DNA of 64,000 nt from Flavobacterium crassostreae (GCF_001831475.1 NZ_CP017688.1:1550001-1614000); one strand, 5' to 3'; positions 8,226 through 17,631 are shown, counted from the stretch's first letter. Numbers and translations: made by a program. The notes: generated from the letters alone by a model not told the origin.

Positions 8226-9350
8226 ATGAAAAAAGTATACCTCGATAATGCAGCAACAACAGCCATAAGACCCGAAGTTATTCAAGAAATGACAAAAGTA
8301 ATGGCTGCAGATTTTGGTAATCCATCGTCAACACACGGTTTTGGACGCCAAGCAAAAAACATAGTAGAACTATCCCGTAAAACCATAGCCAAGACATTTA
8401 ATGTTGCAGCACAAGAAATTATATTTACTTCGGGCGGTACCGAAGCAGATAATTGGATCTTGAGATCCGCAATAAAAGACCTCAAGGTTTCTAGAATCAT
8501 TACCAGTAAGATAGAGCATCATGCCGTTTTGCACCCAGTATTGCTATTGCAAAAAGAGTTTGGTATACAGGTAGATTATGTAGCCATAAAACCCGATGGA
8601 TCCGTGGATCTAACCAATTTAGTAGAATTATTGCAAAATCCAGCCAAAACCTTGGTGAGTTTAATGCATGTAAATAATGAAGTAGGTACGGTTTTGGACT
8701 TAGAGCGAGTGGCACAAATTTGCAAAGAACACGCTGTTTTGTTTCATTCAGACACCGTACAATCTATTGGAAAATTGCCTTTGGATTTACAAAAAATTCC
8801 GATAGATTTTATTGTAGCCAGTGCGCATAAATTTCATGGACCCAAAGGAGTAGGATTTGCCTTTGTCAGAAAAAACACAGCACTACAGCCGCTGTTTTAT
8901 GGAGGCGAACAAGAAAAAGGATTGCGTGCCGGAACCGAAGCAGTCCACCAAATTGCAGGTATGGCTAAAGCCTTGACAATTTCGTATGCCAATCTGGAGC
9001 AAGAGCGTCTGTCTATATCCGAAATAAAAAACTATTTGATAGAACAGTTGCAAAACACGTTTCCGGACTTTAAGATCAATGGAAATCCAGATGGCTTTTA
9101 TACTCTATTGAATGTTTTATTGCCTTTTTCGGCAGATAAGACAGCGATGTTATTATTCTATTTAGACATGAAAGGAATTGCAGTATCCAGAGGAAGCGCT
9201 TGTCAGAGTGGTAGTGTTAGGCCATCACATGTTTTGGCAGAAATGCTCTCTATAGAAGACTTAAGCAAGCCAAGTATTCGGATTTCTTTAAGTCATTATA
9301 ACACTAAAGAAGATGTGGACCTCCTCCTAGAAGCCTTAAAAACGGTCTAA
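8226..9350 (+). CDS. Cysteine desulfurase, NifS/IscS family
   Basis: PLP enzyme that takes sulfur from cysteine for Fe-S clusters or tRNA thiolation. It has 374 aa from the ATG at 8226. The PLP Lys is K202 in SAHKFHGPKG and the persulfide Cys is C326 in SRGSACQSGS, both in place. The Cys loop is short and ordered like that of NifS/IscS (group I). No scaffold or Fe-S carrier genes are next to it, so it may serve tRNA sulfur transfer or be a second copy; this cannot be decided here. Confidence 0.88.
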   Translation: MKKVYLDNAATTAIRPEVIQEMTKVMAADFGNPSSTHGFGRQAKNIVELSRKTIAKTFNVAAQEIIFTSGGTEADNWILRSAIKDLKVSRIITSKIEHHAVLHPVLLLQKEFGIQVDYVAIKPDGSVDLTNLVELLQNPAKTLVSLMHVNNEVGTVLDLERVAQICKEHAVLFHSDTVQSIGKLPLDLQKIPIDFIVASAHKFHGPKGVGFAFVRKNTALQPLFYGGEQEKGLRAGTEAVHQIAGMAKALTISYANLEQERLSISEIKNYLIEQLQNTFPDFKINGNPDGFYTLLNVLLPFSADKTAMLLFYLDMKGIAVSRGSACQSGSVRPSHVLAEMLSIEDLSKPSIRISLSHYNTKEDVDLLLEALKTV

Positions 9351-9636
9351 TAAATACCTAGCACAACACCAACAAAACACAAGTGTTAACAAAAATTTTT
9401 TGAATTAAATTTGGTTGTCCAATTGTGTATTTTAACCCAAACTGCAAAAGTTTTAGATCTCAAAATGCAACTAATTTTGCGTCAAGCAGAAAACAATATA
9501 GGTTCGGTTTTTATTCCTGAGAGCACTATGCGGTGCGCACAGAAAGTATAAATTCGGAAATTATAAAATCAGTATTTACCAAATTCCAGAACCAATCCCA
9601 TTGCGGCAATCCTTTTTATTAAAGCCTAAAAAGGGA
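9351..9636. other. Non-coding spacer, nothing recognised
   Basis: 286 bp between two convergent genes. No frame, stem with a U tract, or known RNA was seen. Confidence 0.4.
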
Positions 9637-10086
9637 CTATTTCTTGGCTCTATATTGTCGCAAAAGCTTTCGGTTAAAATCTTCTTCAGATTTTTTTAGT
9701 TTTAATATTTTTATAGCCGGAAGTATTTGTTTTAAATCGGTTTGGTATTTTTTGCGTAAGCGGTACAATTCTTCTTCTGAACTTTCTATTTTATCTAACA
9801 AAAGTAAAGCTTCTTTTTCGGACAATTTGTTTAAAGCAGTAGCGTTAATTTCGTTTTTGCAGACCTTCATTTTTTGGTGTCTAATTTCAAATTGTTGTTG
9901 GTCAAAAGCGTTATAAACTGGCCAGAACTGGTTTGCTTCTTTTGGACTTAGATCCAATTCGGAGGTCAGAAAAGCAATTTTTAAGGCATGTATTTGTTGT
10001 TTTTTGTTTTTCATACTTTCCTGCTGGCCGTAAAAGCTAACAGAACCCAGTAAAAAGAATAGGGAGAGTATCTTGGATAGTTTCAT
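9637..10086 (-). CDS. Spy/CpxP-like periplasmic protein of an ECF sigma operon
   Basis: 149 aa from the ATG at 10086, chosen because a signal peptide begins there (MKLSKILSLFFLLGSVSFYG). The mature part is highly charged and helical, with DLSPKEANQFWPVYNAF, a motif found in small helical proteins encoded after flavobacterial ECF sigma factors. It is last in the order sigma factor, membrane protein, this gene. By analogy with Spy/CpxP it may be a periplasmic chaperone or stress sensor. Function is inferred only. Confidence 0.7.
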   Translation of the reverse strand: MKLSKILSLFFLLGSVSFYGQQESMKNKKQQIHALKIAFLTSELDLSPKEANQFWPVYNAFDQQQFEIRHQKMKVCKNEINATALNKLSEKEALLLLDKIESSEEELYRLRKKYQTDLKQILPAIKILKLKKSEEDFNRKLLRQYRAKK

Positions 10087-10135
10087 TTTGTTGGTTTTAA
10101 AAGTCTTAGCGGCTGCATACATAAGTAAAGGGATA

Positions 10136-10567
10136 TTATTCTAATAGGTAATTTTCTAGATTGTCATTATATAATAAGGTTTCTTCGAGAGTTTGGGTCT
10201 CTAACGGCAAAGCAATACTGGTTGTTAGCTGTTGCAAATCTTGTAGATCTAAGCCATGGATTAGATCGTATTGGGTCAGGCTACTTTGGTAGTAGATGTA
10301 GTTTTCTAAAGTAATTGATTCTGGCGGTGCAGGATTGTCGGTAGTGGATTGGAGTACTAATGGAATTAGTAAAGCAAGTACTACTACTGCGGCAACAAAT
10401 GCGAATACGTGTTTTTTGTTTGCATAAAATGAAACTACCCTTGTTTTACTGCTTTTATTTGGAGGTAATTTGGGAGTAATTTTTGCCGCAAAATCTTCAA
10501 AATAATTTTCGGGCACAGAAAATCCTGTTTTTATTTTAGAGACTTGGTTTAGTTTAAATTCTTTCAT
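10136..10567 (-). CDS. Membrane protein, probable anti-sigma partner
   Basis: 143 aa. An N-terminal cytoplasmic part has GFSVPENYFEDF, a segment common in proteins encoded directly after flavobacterial ECF sigma genes. One transmembrane helix (about residues 52-72) follows, then a short external domain. It lies 33 nt downstream of the sigma factor gene on the same strand. Position and topology (N-in, single pass) suggest it binds and restrains the sigma factor, though no zinc-binding anti-sigma motif is seen. Confidence 0.65.
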   Translation of the reverse strand: MKEFKLNQVSKIKTGFSVPENYFEDFAAKITPKLPPNKSSKTRVVSFYANKKHVFAFVAAVVVLALLIPLVLQSTTDNPAPPESITLENYIYYQSSLTQYDLIHGLDLQDLQQLTTSIALPLETQTLEETLLYNDNLENYLLE

Positions 10568-10600
10568 AACATCTATTGGACTTCAAAAGCGATAAAGGGT

Positions 10601-11143
10601 TTAATTGGTAGTTACAAAATGTTCAATTTTTTTGACGGCATGGTGGTAAGATGCTTTTAGCGCTCCTACCGAAGTGCCTAATATATCTGCTATTTCGTGG
10701 TATTTAAGTTCTTCAAAATATTTCATTTTAAAAACCAATTGCTGTTTTTCTGGAAGTGTAGCAATTGCTTGAAAGAGTTTGATTTTAATAGCATCTCCAT
10801 CAAAATAGGTATCTGCCTTGAGAGTGCTAATGGCTCTTTCTTGAATACATTGGGTAGTGGTGCCGTTTTTTTTGGCTTTTTGTTTCAAAAAAGTAAGGGC
10901 TTCGTTGGTGGCAATACGGTACATCCAAGAAAAAAGTTTGCTATCTCCTTTAAATTTTTGAATGTTTTGAAACACTTTTATAAAGGTATTCTGTAGCACA
11001 TCATCGGTGTCTTGATGCTGAAGTACAATGGTTCGGATGTGGTTATAGAGCGGTTTTTGATATAAAAGCACCAGTTTTTGAAATGCTTCATTTTGCATTT
11101 TACGATCCAGTAATTCTTTTATAAATGCTTCTTCTTCTAACAA
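10601..11143 (-). CDS. RNA polymerase ECF sigma factor
   Basis: 180 aa sigma-70 family, ECF type. Region 2 has DTDDVLQNTFIKVFQNIQKF and FSWMYRIATNEALTFL; region 4 has LPEKQQLVFKMKYFEEL and the HTH with LGTSVGALKASYHHAV. The frame's only start near the expected N-terminus is the TTG at 11143; an in-frame stop lies just upstream and the next Met is 15 codons in. First of a three-gene unit with its putative anti-sigma protein and a Spy-like protein. Confidence 0.88.
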   Translation of the reverse strand: MLEEEAFIKELLDRKMQNEAFQKLVLLYQKPLYNHIRTIVLQHQDTDDVLQNTFIKVFQNIQKFKGDSKLFSWMYRIATNEALTFLKQKAKKNGTTTQCIQERAISTLKADTYFDGDAIKIKLFQAIATLPEKQQLVFKMKYFEELKYHEIADILGTSVGALKASYHHAVKKIEHFVTTN

Positions 11144-11211
11144 AGTATTGTTTTTAATTACTTTAGAATAGAATTTTTAAAAAAGGTTTAATCCCGTTAG
11201 GTTAAAAAAAT

Positions 11212-12540
11212 CTAAAATTCAAATTCATCGTCTGCACTCATCGGAACTTCTGGCTCTTCTTTTTTGGGAGTAGTTGGTTTTACAACCTTTTCGGACTCTT
11301 TTTTAGGGACTACTTTTGGAGCAGGTTTTGGAGTTGGTTTTGGGATTCTTTTTGGAGCAACAGAAGGGGTTGTTATTGTTTTAGGGACTCCAGTATTTGT
11401 AACAGCAGGTTTTGTAGCTGTGGGTTTTGTAACTGTGGGTTTTGTAACAGGCGCCTCGGTAGTTGGCACTGCCTCTTGTTCAGAACTGGTAGGGGCGTAG
11501 TAGCTAGGTTCTACAGTAATTTCTTGGATAGGCAACGGAATATATACCTCTGTGGTCCATTTAGAGGGAGCTTTATTTTCTTTGGAGGTAGTAGTATAAA
11601 CCTCAATATGGGATACCTGCGCATCTTGTACTAATTTATTTTGATTTAAATAAGCCAAGGCTTTGTTGTAGGCTGTTTTAGTATGCGAATGGTCTCCTGT
11701 CAAAGTGGCTTTTACTGCTTCAAAAGAACCTAGTTTAGAAGATACTAAGTCACTGCCTTCGCTGATAAAAATTTCTTTTTGGATAGGCAAGCAAATAGTA
11801 ATGTTTGCCAATTGGGTTTGCAAATCATAACTATTATAGATTATAAAAGGTTTGCCGCTGGTGGTAATGCCATTTTGTTCACAAAAACTAGTGATTTTTG
11901 GAATCACAATCTTGAAATTTTTGTTGATTTTTGCAATTTCAGAAGTAAATCTTTGGCCTATATAATAGCGCATTGGTTGGTGTGCTAAGCCATCTACTTT
12001 TACAGAATAGTTGTTGATCTCGTAATCTAATTGCTGGTCTAAATTCTCGAGGCTTTTTTCGTACATGCTACCAATTACTCGGTCTACGCCACCATTTAGA
12101 GCGGTATAAACCTTAAAGGCAAAATTCATGTTTCCTTTGATCCTCCAGGTTACTTTGGTTCCTTTTGGAGTTTCTTTAAAGGTCCAATAAACTAAAGATG
12201 GCGATCCGTTAAAGTCCATCTTTTGAGCAATACTATCGTTTTCTTTGGTGTATAAGGTTTGTATCCTTCCATCGCCATCTTTGGACTCCCAAGTATAAAA
12301 GGCACCTTTACCAATAGTGTTTTCAGGAAAAACGTTCTTTATTTCTGGATCTTTTTTAATCCAAGAACCAAAATCGACCCAATTTTTATAATCATTTACA
12401 TAGCTAAAAACAGCTTCTTTAGGAGAGTTAATCACTTTACTTCTTTCTACCTCAAAATCACCTTTTTGCGTAGCAATAAAAATAGACAATGCTACTAAAC
12501 TTAGTAGTGCTAAAAGAAATAAGTATTTTAAAATTCTCAT
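11212..12540 (-). CDS. SRPBCC-family membrane-anchored protein with GyrI-like domain
   Basis: 442 aa from the ATG at 12540; the frame is open further upstream to 12672, but the membrane anchor MRILKYLFLLALLSL marks the start. Residues 25-165 form an SRPBCC (polyketide cyclase-like) ligand-binding domain with KEAVFSYVNDYKNWVDFGSW. Residues 190-350 look like a GyrI-like/effector-binding domain. The tail, about 90 residues, is low-complexity Thr-Pro-Lys-Val with TKP repeats and ends in acidic SADDEFEF. Its ligand is unknown. Confidence 0.75.
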   Translation of the reverse strand: MRILKYLFLLALLSLVALSIFIATQKGDFEVERSKVINSPKEAVFSYVNDYKNWVDFGSWIKKDPEIKNVFPENTIGKGAFYTWESKDGDGRIQTLYTKENDSIAQKMDFNGSPSLVYWTFKETPKGTKVTWRIKGNMNFAFKVYTALNGGVDRVIGSMYEKSLENLDQQLDYEINNYSVKVDGLAHQPMRYYIGQRFTSEIAKINKNFKIVIPKITSFCEQNGITTSGKPFIIYNSYDLQTQLANITICLPIQKEIFISEGSDLVSSKLGSFEAVKATLTGDHSHTKTAYNKALAYLNQNKLVQDAQVSHIEVYTTTSKENKAPSKWTTEVYIPLPIQEITVEPSYYAPTSSEQEAVPTTEAPVTKPTVTKPTATKPAVTNTGVPKTITTPSVAPKRIPKPTPKPAPKVVPKKESEKVVKPTTPKKEEPEVPMSADDEFEF

Positions 12541-12752
12541 GATAAAGGGGTTGATTTCTGAGGTAAAGTTATTAATAAACGATACCAATGTAGTAAAAAT
12601 AGCATTTTTTTTTGGCATTATAGAAAGCGCTCTATTAAAAATAACTCTAAGCTGGAAGCTTTGCTCCTTCAATAGCCTTGGTTTGTTTTAAATTCTGTCC
12701 TTAAGACTAGTGCTCTTTACTAAGTGCGGCTTATAACCATACAACCAAATAA

Positions 12753-12941
12753 TTACCGTTTAGAAAGTATTTTGATCAAAAATAAGATGCCAATAAAGAA
12801 CAAAAATCCCAATAGTATTTTATAATTCCCTTTATAAAATTTTTTATGAATTTTTATATCCTTTCTGTAAGCAATACTAATTGCAATAACAAATGTGATA
12901 AAAAAGCAACCCGCAAAAAGCAATTGTCCTTGACTAAACAT
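12753..12941 (-). CDS. Small two-helix membrane protein
   Basis: 62 aa. Two hydrophobic segments (residues 6-24 and 43-59) flank a basic loop (YRKDIKIHKKFYKGNYK). I recall similar short proteins in other Flavobacteriaceae, but no function is known. The start is the ATG at 12941. Confidence 0.65.
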   Translation of the reverse strand: MFSQGQLLFAGCFFITFVIAISIAYRKDIKIHKKFYKGNYKILLGFLFFIGILFLIKILSKR

Positions 12942-13022
12942 AATTAAATAATTTTAAGCAAATTTAGGTAATTGTTTAATAATAGTTACTAATTTGCTGT
13001 TTCATTTCTTAATAAATACGTT

Positions 13023-13403
13023 ATGCAAAAACAAATAGAAGGCGTCACGAGGTTTCATCAAGCTTTTAGAGTTGGATTTAGTAAGTATCCAGTGGCGGAT
13101 TTAGATCCTGCACAAAAAAAATTGCGCTATGCTTTAATGCAAGAAGAGAACCAAGAATATTTGCAAGCCGCTAACAAAAATGATTTAGTGGGGATTGCGG
13201 ATGCTCTAGGAGATATGTTGTACATTTTGTGTGGAACCATTATTACTCATGGGTTGCAAGATAAAATAGAAGCCATATTTGAAGAAATACAGCGCAGTAA
13301 TATGAGCAAACTAAACACCAATGGTGAGCCTATCTATAGAGAAGATGGTAAGGTGTTGAAAGGACCTAATTATTCTAAACCAGACTTTTCTAAAATAATA
13401 TAG
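13023..13403 (+). CDS. MazG-like NTP pyrophosphohydrolase
   Basis: 126 aa, single all-alpha MazG/PRA-PH type domain. The metal-binding pattern is visible: EENQEYLQA (ExxxE) in helix 2 and GIADALGDMLYI (DxxxD) in helix 3. Such enzymes hydrolyse NTPs or dNTPs to NMP and PPi; the substrate of this one is unknown. It is convergent with ilvE across a bidirectional terminator. Confidence 0.78.
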   Translation: MQKQIEGVTRFHQAFRVGFSKYPVADLDPAQKKLRYALMQEENQEYLQAANKNDLVGIADALGDMLYILCGTIITHGLQDKIEAIFEEIQRSNMSKLNTNGEPIYREDGKVLKGPNYSKPDFSKII

Positions 13404-13418
13404 TATTGGTATAAAACC

Positions 13419-13452
13419 CCAAAAGGAGGCAGTGTAAATTGCCTCCTTTTGG
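13419..13452. terminator. Bidirectional terminator
   Basis: CCAAAAGGAGGC, 10-nt loop, GCCTCCTTTTGG. Perfect 12-bp stem between convergent genes. Confidence 0.85.
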
Positions 13453-13466
13453 AATTATAAAATTGG

Positions 13467-14534
13467 TTATACTTTCACGGTCCAGCCAAAACTGTCTTCG
13501 GCAAGTTTGTTTTGTATGTTGGTTAGTTTTTCTTTTAATAAAGAAGCATAAGAATTTTCTGTCTTAGGCAATTCGTAATAAACCTCTTGGTACGAAAATC
13601 CAGCAATAGGATTTACAACAGCAGCGGTACCTGCACCAAAAATTTCTTTTAAAGAGCCATCTTTGGCGGCAGCAACAAGCTCGGACACCAAAACAGGGCG
13701 CACACTAACAGCAATGCCTTCTTTCTGGGCTATTTCGATTAAGCTTTTTCGGGTAATACCATCTAAAATTCGTTCGCTTGTTGGCGCGGTAAACAAGGTA
13801 TCGTTGATTCTAAAAAACACATTCATGGTTCCTGCCTCTTCAAGCATAGTATGGGTAGCATCGTCTGTCCAAATTACTTGTTGAAAACCTGCTTGGTTAG
13901 CCAAACTAGTTGGATAGAATTGTGCAGCATAGTTACCAGCAGCTTTTGCAGCACCAATACCTCCGTTGGCTGCTCTACTATAATGCTCTGCAATAAGTAC
14001 TTTTACTTCGCCAGAATAATATGCTTTTGCTGGAGATAAAAGAATCATAAATTTATAATTATCGGATGGGCTTGCCATAACACCGCTGCCAGTAGCAATC
14101 ATAAAAGGACGGATATATAAAGAGTTACCTAGTCCTTTTTTTATCCAAGCTTGATCTAGTTTTAATAACTCGTTTAAGCCTTCCATAAAAATAGTTTCGG
14201 GCACCTCTGGCATGGCCATACGGACTGCAGACTTATTAAATCGCTTGTAATTTTCGTCGGGTCTAAAAAGCCAGATACTATCGTTGGTATCTTTGTAGGC
14301 TTTCATGCCTTCAAAAACAGCTTGGCCATAATGAAATACGCGTGCAGACGGATCTAATAAAAAAGGCGCATAAGGTTTAATGGTAGGCGTTTGCCAAGCT
14401 CCTTGGATGTAATCACATTCAAATAAATGGTCTGTAAAAACAGAACCAAAAGTTACGTTATCAAAATCTACTTCATTTATTTTAGATGAAGCTGCTTTTA
14501 AAATTTGAATTTGTTGATTTTGAGAGGTACTCAT
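13467..14534 (-). CDS. ilvE: Branched-chain amino acid aminotransferase
   Basis: 355-aa fold-type IV PLP aminotransferase that interconverts Leu, Ile and Val with their 2-oxo acids. It is of the longer (eukaryote/Bacteroidetes) form: FHYGQAVFEGMKAY, RPDENYKRF, the Lys-bearing GIGAAKAAGNYA and EAGTMNVFF are all typical. The ATG at 14534 is used. It stands alone, with a 310-bp AT-rich spacer upstream and a strong terminator. Confidence 0.92.
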   Translation of the reverse strand: MSTSQNQQIQILKAASSKINEVDFDNVTFGSVFTDHLFECDYIQGAWQTPTIKPYAPFLLDPSARVFHYGQAVFEGMKAYKDTNDSIWLFRPDENYKRFNKSAVRMAMPEVPETIFMEGLNELLKLDQAWIKKGLGNSLYIRPFMIATGSGVMASPSDNYKFMILLSPAKAYYSGEVKVLIAEHYSRAANGGIGAAKAAGNYAAQFYPTSLANQAGFQQVIWTDDATHTMLEEAGTMNVFFRINDTLFTAPTSERILDGITRKSLIEIAQKEGIAVSVRPVLVSELVAAAKDGSLKEIFGAGTAAVVNPIAGFSYQEVYYELPKTENSYASLLKEKLTNIQNKLAEDSFGWTVKV

Positions 14535-14844
14535 AATTATAATTTTATTTGTTTCGTTTTGAGAGGATTGCTATGGCTTAAACACAAAATTAGGGGTGCT
14601 TTATAACCCATTATATTTTTGGCAAAATTAAATAAAAATCAGTAAAATACGTACTAAAACCATTATTTATTAGAGGTTTAAATCATGGATTTGTGTATCT
14701 GTTAATAAATTAAATTAAAATAGTATTTTTATGTAAAAAATATAATTTTTATGGGCTTATTTTAAACAATGTCTATTTGTTTTTGATTAATTTTGACCTT
14801 GTCTTAATTAAATAGAGCATACAAAAAACGATAAAAACAGTATT
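14535..14844. other. AT-rich divergent spacer
   Basis: 310 bp between the divergent ilvE and mnmD starts. A TAATTTTG box at 14788-14795 fits the Bacteroidetes -7 consensus and points toward mnmD, but no partner TTG is well placed. Otherwise nothing recognised. Confidence 0.35.
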
Positions 14845-15510
14845 TTGAAAAGAGAAATCATACAAACCTTAGATGGTTCTACCACCATACATTTGCCAGA
14901 ATGGGAAGAATGTTACCATTCTAAACATGGAGCCATACAAGAAGCCCAGCATGTATTTATTAAAAATGGGTTGTCTTTATTTAAGAATAAAGAAGTTGCT
15001 ATTCTAGAAATAGGTTTTGGTACGGGATTAAATGCCTTTATAACTTTTTTAGAAAGCCAAAATTACAACCAATCCATCCAATACACCGGAGTGGAGGCAT
15101 ACCCAATATCTGCAACAGAATTAAGCGGCATGAATTATGCCGATGCATTAGATGCTGGAGCCAGTAAACCAGTATATCTAGAGATGCATGGCTGTTCCTG
15201 GGAAACCCCAAACGCTATAGGCAACCACTTTAATTTAACTAAGCGCAAACAGTTTTTTGCAGATATTACGGATCTAGATTGCTATGATTTAATCTATTTT
15301 GATGCTTTTGGGTATAGAGTACAGCCAGAATTATGGAGCACTGCCATTTTTAAAAAAATGTATGAAGCCTTAAAAGACAATGGCGTATTGGTGACCTATG
15401 CAGCTAGAGGAGTCGTAAAAAGAAGCATGATTGAAGTTGGTTTTGTAGTAGAAAAATTAGCAGGCCCACCAGGTAAAAGAGAAATGTTTAGAGCAACCAA
15501 AGTAGTGTAG
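14845..15510 (+). CDS. mnmD: tRNA 5-methylaminomethyl-2-thiouridine methyltransferase MnmD
   Basis: SAM methyltransferase for the last step of mnm5s2U34 synthesis, 221 aa, the stand-alone MnmD without the MnmC oxidase half. Residues 1-45 hold the family opening (TIHLPEWEECYHSKHGA). The SAM loop is LEIGFGTGLNAF, followed by YFDAFGYRVQPELW and the end LAGPPGKREMFRA. The start is a TTG at 14845, because no ATG precedes the conserved N-terminus. Confidence 0.88.
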   Translation: MKREIIQTLDGSTTIHLPEWEECYHSKHGAIQEAQHVFIKNGLSLFKNKEVAILEIGFGTGLNAFITFLESQNYNQSIQYTGVEAYPISATELSGMNYADALDAGASKPVYLEMHGCSWETPNAIGNHFNLTKRKQFFADITDLDCYDLIYFDAFGYRVQPELWSTAIFKKMYEALKDNGVLVTYAARGVVKRSMIEVGFVVEKLAGPPGKREMFRATKVV

Positions 15511-15673
15511 TTTAAGTTTTTGAGTGTTTAGGGTTTTGATTGTAAGTATTTTACGATTATAAAATCAAATATTAATCTAAAATTTACGTTAAAGTAGAAG
15601 GATGCCCTTTTTTAAAACTGTATTTTTACCGTAGTAGAAGATCAAAATAATAACCCAAAATTCGTATTTTATT

Positions 15674-15871
15674 ATGTCTAGAATAATGTTTGATTATACC
15701 AAATCTATATTAGAACGAGTGAGTTTTGATCCGTTTCTTTTTTGTAAAGAATTAGAAAAAGCCGTCAGAACCTTATTGCCATACGAAATTGACCAACTAC
15801 AAGAATGGTTGTTTGATTTTACCACCGAAAAACCAGAATTAAAGCAATGTTTGCTAATCCTAAATTCGTAA
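15674..15871 (+). CDS. Small conserved hypothetical protein
   Basis: 65 aa, mostly helical and acidic, with KELEKAVRTLLPYEIDQLQE. I recall short homologues in other flavobacteria but know no function. The ATG at 15674 is used. An inverted repeat right after the stop closes the unit. Confidence 0.6.
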   Translation: MSRIMFDYTKSILERVSFDPFLFCKELEKAVRTLLPYEIDQLQEWLFDFTTEKPELKQCLLILNS

Positions 15872-15915
15872 AATAAATACAAACAGAAATCCGTTTTTTT
15901 AGGTTTGTATTTATT
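15872..15915. repeat. 13-bp perfect inverted repeat after the small gene
   Basis: AATAAATACAAAC (15872-15884) and GTTTGTATTTATT (15903-15915) enclose CCGTTTTTTTAG. Could be a terminator-like hairpin; the T run lies in the loop rather than after it, which is unusual. Confidence 0.5.
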
Positions 15916-15984
15916 TATACCTAGTTCAAAACCAGATTAATTGGTTTTATATCGGGTGCATACTTCGGTATTGTAGGCAAGCAT

Positions 15985-16932
15985 TTATTTTTTGTTTTTG
16001 GCCAAAGGACTAATAATTTCAATGTTTTGAAAAACAATAGCTCCCTTAATTATTCCGGCAATAGTGGTTCTTAGAGCGTCAATAATGTGTATTTTGAGCT
16101 CGCTTTTAGCAAACAACAAGCTGACTTCTCTTGCGGGTTTGGGTTCTTTAAAATGTCTTAATTTTAATTTATCCGATTCTTTTAAGTCCAAAGTATGCAA
16201 ATAAGGCAATAAAGTAGTGCCTAAGCCTTCGTTGGCCAATTTTACTAAAGTCTCAAAACTGCCACTCTCTATTTGAAAATGAGAAAACTCTTTTTTAGGA
16301 TTGTTTTTGCACAAATTTAAAATTCCGTCTCTAAAACAATGCCCATCTTGGAGTAATAAAATTTCATTCAAATCCAAGTCTGCTACCTCTATTTCCTTCT
16401 TTGGATAATCCCTGTGTCCTTCGGGGATATAGGCCATAAAAGGTTCGAAATACAAAACAATTTCTTTAATGTTTTCTTCCTGCAAAGGTGTAGCCGCTAT
16501 TGCAGCATCCAGATGTCCATTGTTTAATTTTAGGATAATATCTTCCGTATTTAACTCCTCGATAATTAATTTTACTTTAGGGTATTTTTTGATAAAAGTA
16601 TTTAAAAACATCGGCAATAAGGTAGGCATAATGGTAGGGATAATTCCGAGTCTAAACTCGCCGCCAACAAACCCTTTTTGTTGTTCTACAATATCTTGTA
16701 TTCTATCGGCCTCATTGACAATATTTTTGGCTTGATTGACAATTTTTTGACCAATATCCGTTAGCTGTATCGGTTTTTTGGTTCTATCAAAAATCAAAAT
16801 ACTTAATTCATCTTCAATTTTTTGGATCTGCATACTCAAAGTAGGCTGGGTCACAAAACATTTCTCTGCAGCTAGCGTAAAATTCTTATACTCCGCTACG
16901 GCAAGTACATATTTAAGTTGCGTGATTGTCAT
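15985..16932 (-). CDS. oxyR: Peroxide-sensing LysR regulator OxyR
   Basis: 315-aa LysR-type regulator. The N-terminal winged HTH (residues 1-60) is MTITQLKYVLAVAEY with PTLSMQIQKIE. The redox pair that distinguishes OxyR is present in GHCFRDGILNLC; by my count these are Cys199 and Cys208, the same numbers as in E. coli OxyR. It would form a disulfide on H2O2 and activate defence genes. It is divergent from dps, a classic OxyR target, over a 93-bp shared promoter region. Confidence 0.9.
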   Translation of the reverse strand: MTITQLKYVLAVAEYKNFTLAAEKCFVTQPTLSMQIQKIEDELSILIFDRTKKPIQLTDIGQKIVNQAKNIVNEADRIQDIVEQQKGFVGGEFRLGIIPTIMPTLLPMFLNTFIKKYPKVKLIIEELNTEDIILKLNNGHLDAAIAATPLQEENIKEIVLYFEPFMAYIPEGHRDYPKKEIEVADLDLNEILLLQDGHCFRDGILNLCKNNPKKEFSHFQIESGSFETLVKLANEGLGTTLLPYLHTLDLKESDKLKLRHFKEPKPAREVSLLFAKSELKIHIIDALRTTIAGIIKGAIVFQNIEIISPLAKNKK

Positions 16933-17001
16933 CTATAGTTTTTTATGATGCAAATATAAAAACAATCCATTTGATTGGGGTATATTTTGGGTTTAGTTGC
17001 C

Positions 17002-17009
17002 TAAATTTG
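17002..17009 (+). promoter_or_regulatory. Candidate -7 box (TAAATTTG) of dps
   Basis: Matches TAnnTTTG, 17 bp upstream of the dps ATG. A TTG at 16975-16977 lies 24 bp upstream of it, 1 bp longer than the usual spacing. Confidence 0.45.
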
Positions 17010-17025
17010 TGTAAAACTACAAACT

Positions 17026-17499
17026 ATGAAAACAACAATTTTAGGTTTACCCGCAAAAGAGAACGCACAATTAATTACAGAATTAAACACTTTGTTATCC
17101 AGCTTTCAGGTTTATTACCAAAATTTAAGAGGAATTCATTGGAATATTAGAGGAAAACGTTTTTTTGATTTACATATAAAATTTGAAGAGCTGTATAATG
17201 ATGCACAATTAAAAATTGATAGCATTGCAGAACGGGTGCTCACCCTTGGAGGAACTCCTTTGCATACTTTTGAAGCCTATATAGCCCACAACCAAGTAAC
17301 CGTTGGCAAAGATGTTTCTAAAGACGAAAAAGCAATCCAATTAATTGTAGCTTCTTTAACCACATTATTAAAAATTGAGCGCACTATTTTAGAACAATCT
17401 GGAGCCATTGCTGACGAAGGAACAAATGCGATGATGAGTGATTTTATAGCAGAACAAGAAAAAACAATATGGATGATGCATGCTTGGTTAGAAGAATAG
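17026..17499 (+). CDS. dps: Dps, DNA-binding ferritin-like protein
   Basis: 157-aa ferritin-like protein that oxidises iron with H2O2 and protects DNA. The ferroxidase residues of Dps are visible in NLRGIHWNIRGKRFFDLHIKFEELYND (His and Asp/Glu at the dimer interface). The end is WMMHAWLEE. The N-terminus is short and carries only a few Lys, so DNA binding may be weak. Divergent from oxyR, which likely controls it. Confidence 0.92.
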   Translation: MKTTILGLPAKENAQLITELNTLLSSFQVYYQNLRGIHWNIRGKRFFDLHIKFEELYNDAQLKIDSIAERVLTLGGTPLHTFEAYIAHNQVTVGKDVSKDEKAIQLIVASLTTLLKIERTILEQSGAIADEGTNAMMSDFIAEQEKTIWMMHAWLEE

Positions 17500-17517
17500 C
17501 ATAATTTTAACACATGT

Positions 17518-17558
17518 AAACACCAGATTGTTATGTATTTAATGGTCTGGTGTTTTTT
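17518..17558 (+). terminator. Terminator of dps
   Basis: AACACCAGA, imperfect loop region, TCTGGTGTT followed by a T run (TTTTTTA). Confidence 0.8.
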
Positions 17559-17631
17559 TATAGTGTTAAATTTATATAAAATTAGTTAAACAATGTTTTG
17601 ATTTTAGGAGTTATAGTATATTTTTGTTAGA

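Noticed and set aside
9351-9636. Possible RNA gene in the gap after the cysteine desulfurase gene
   Set aside because: No tRNA arms, hairpin with U tract, or known RNA motif found by eye.
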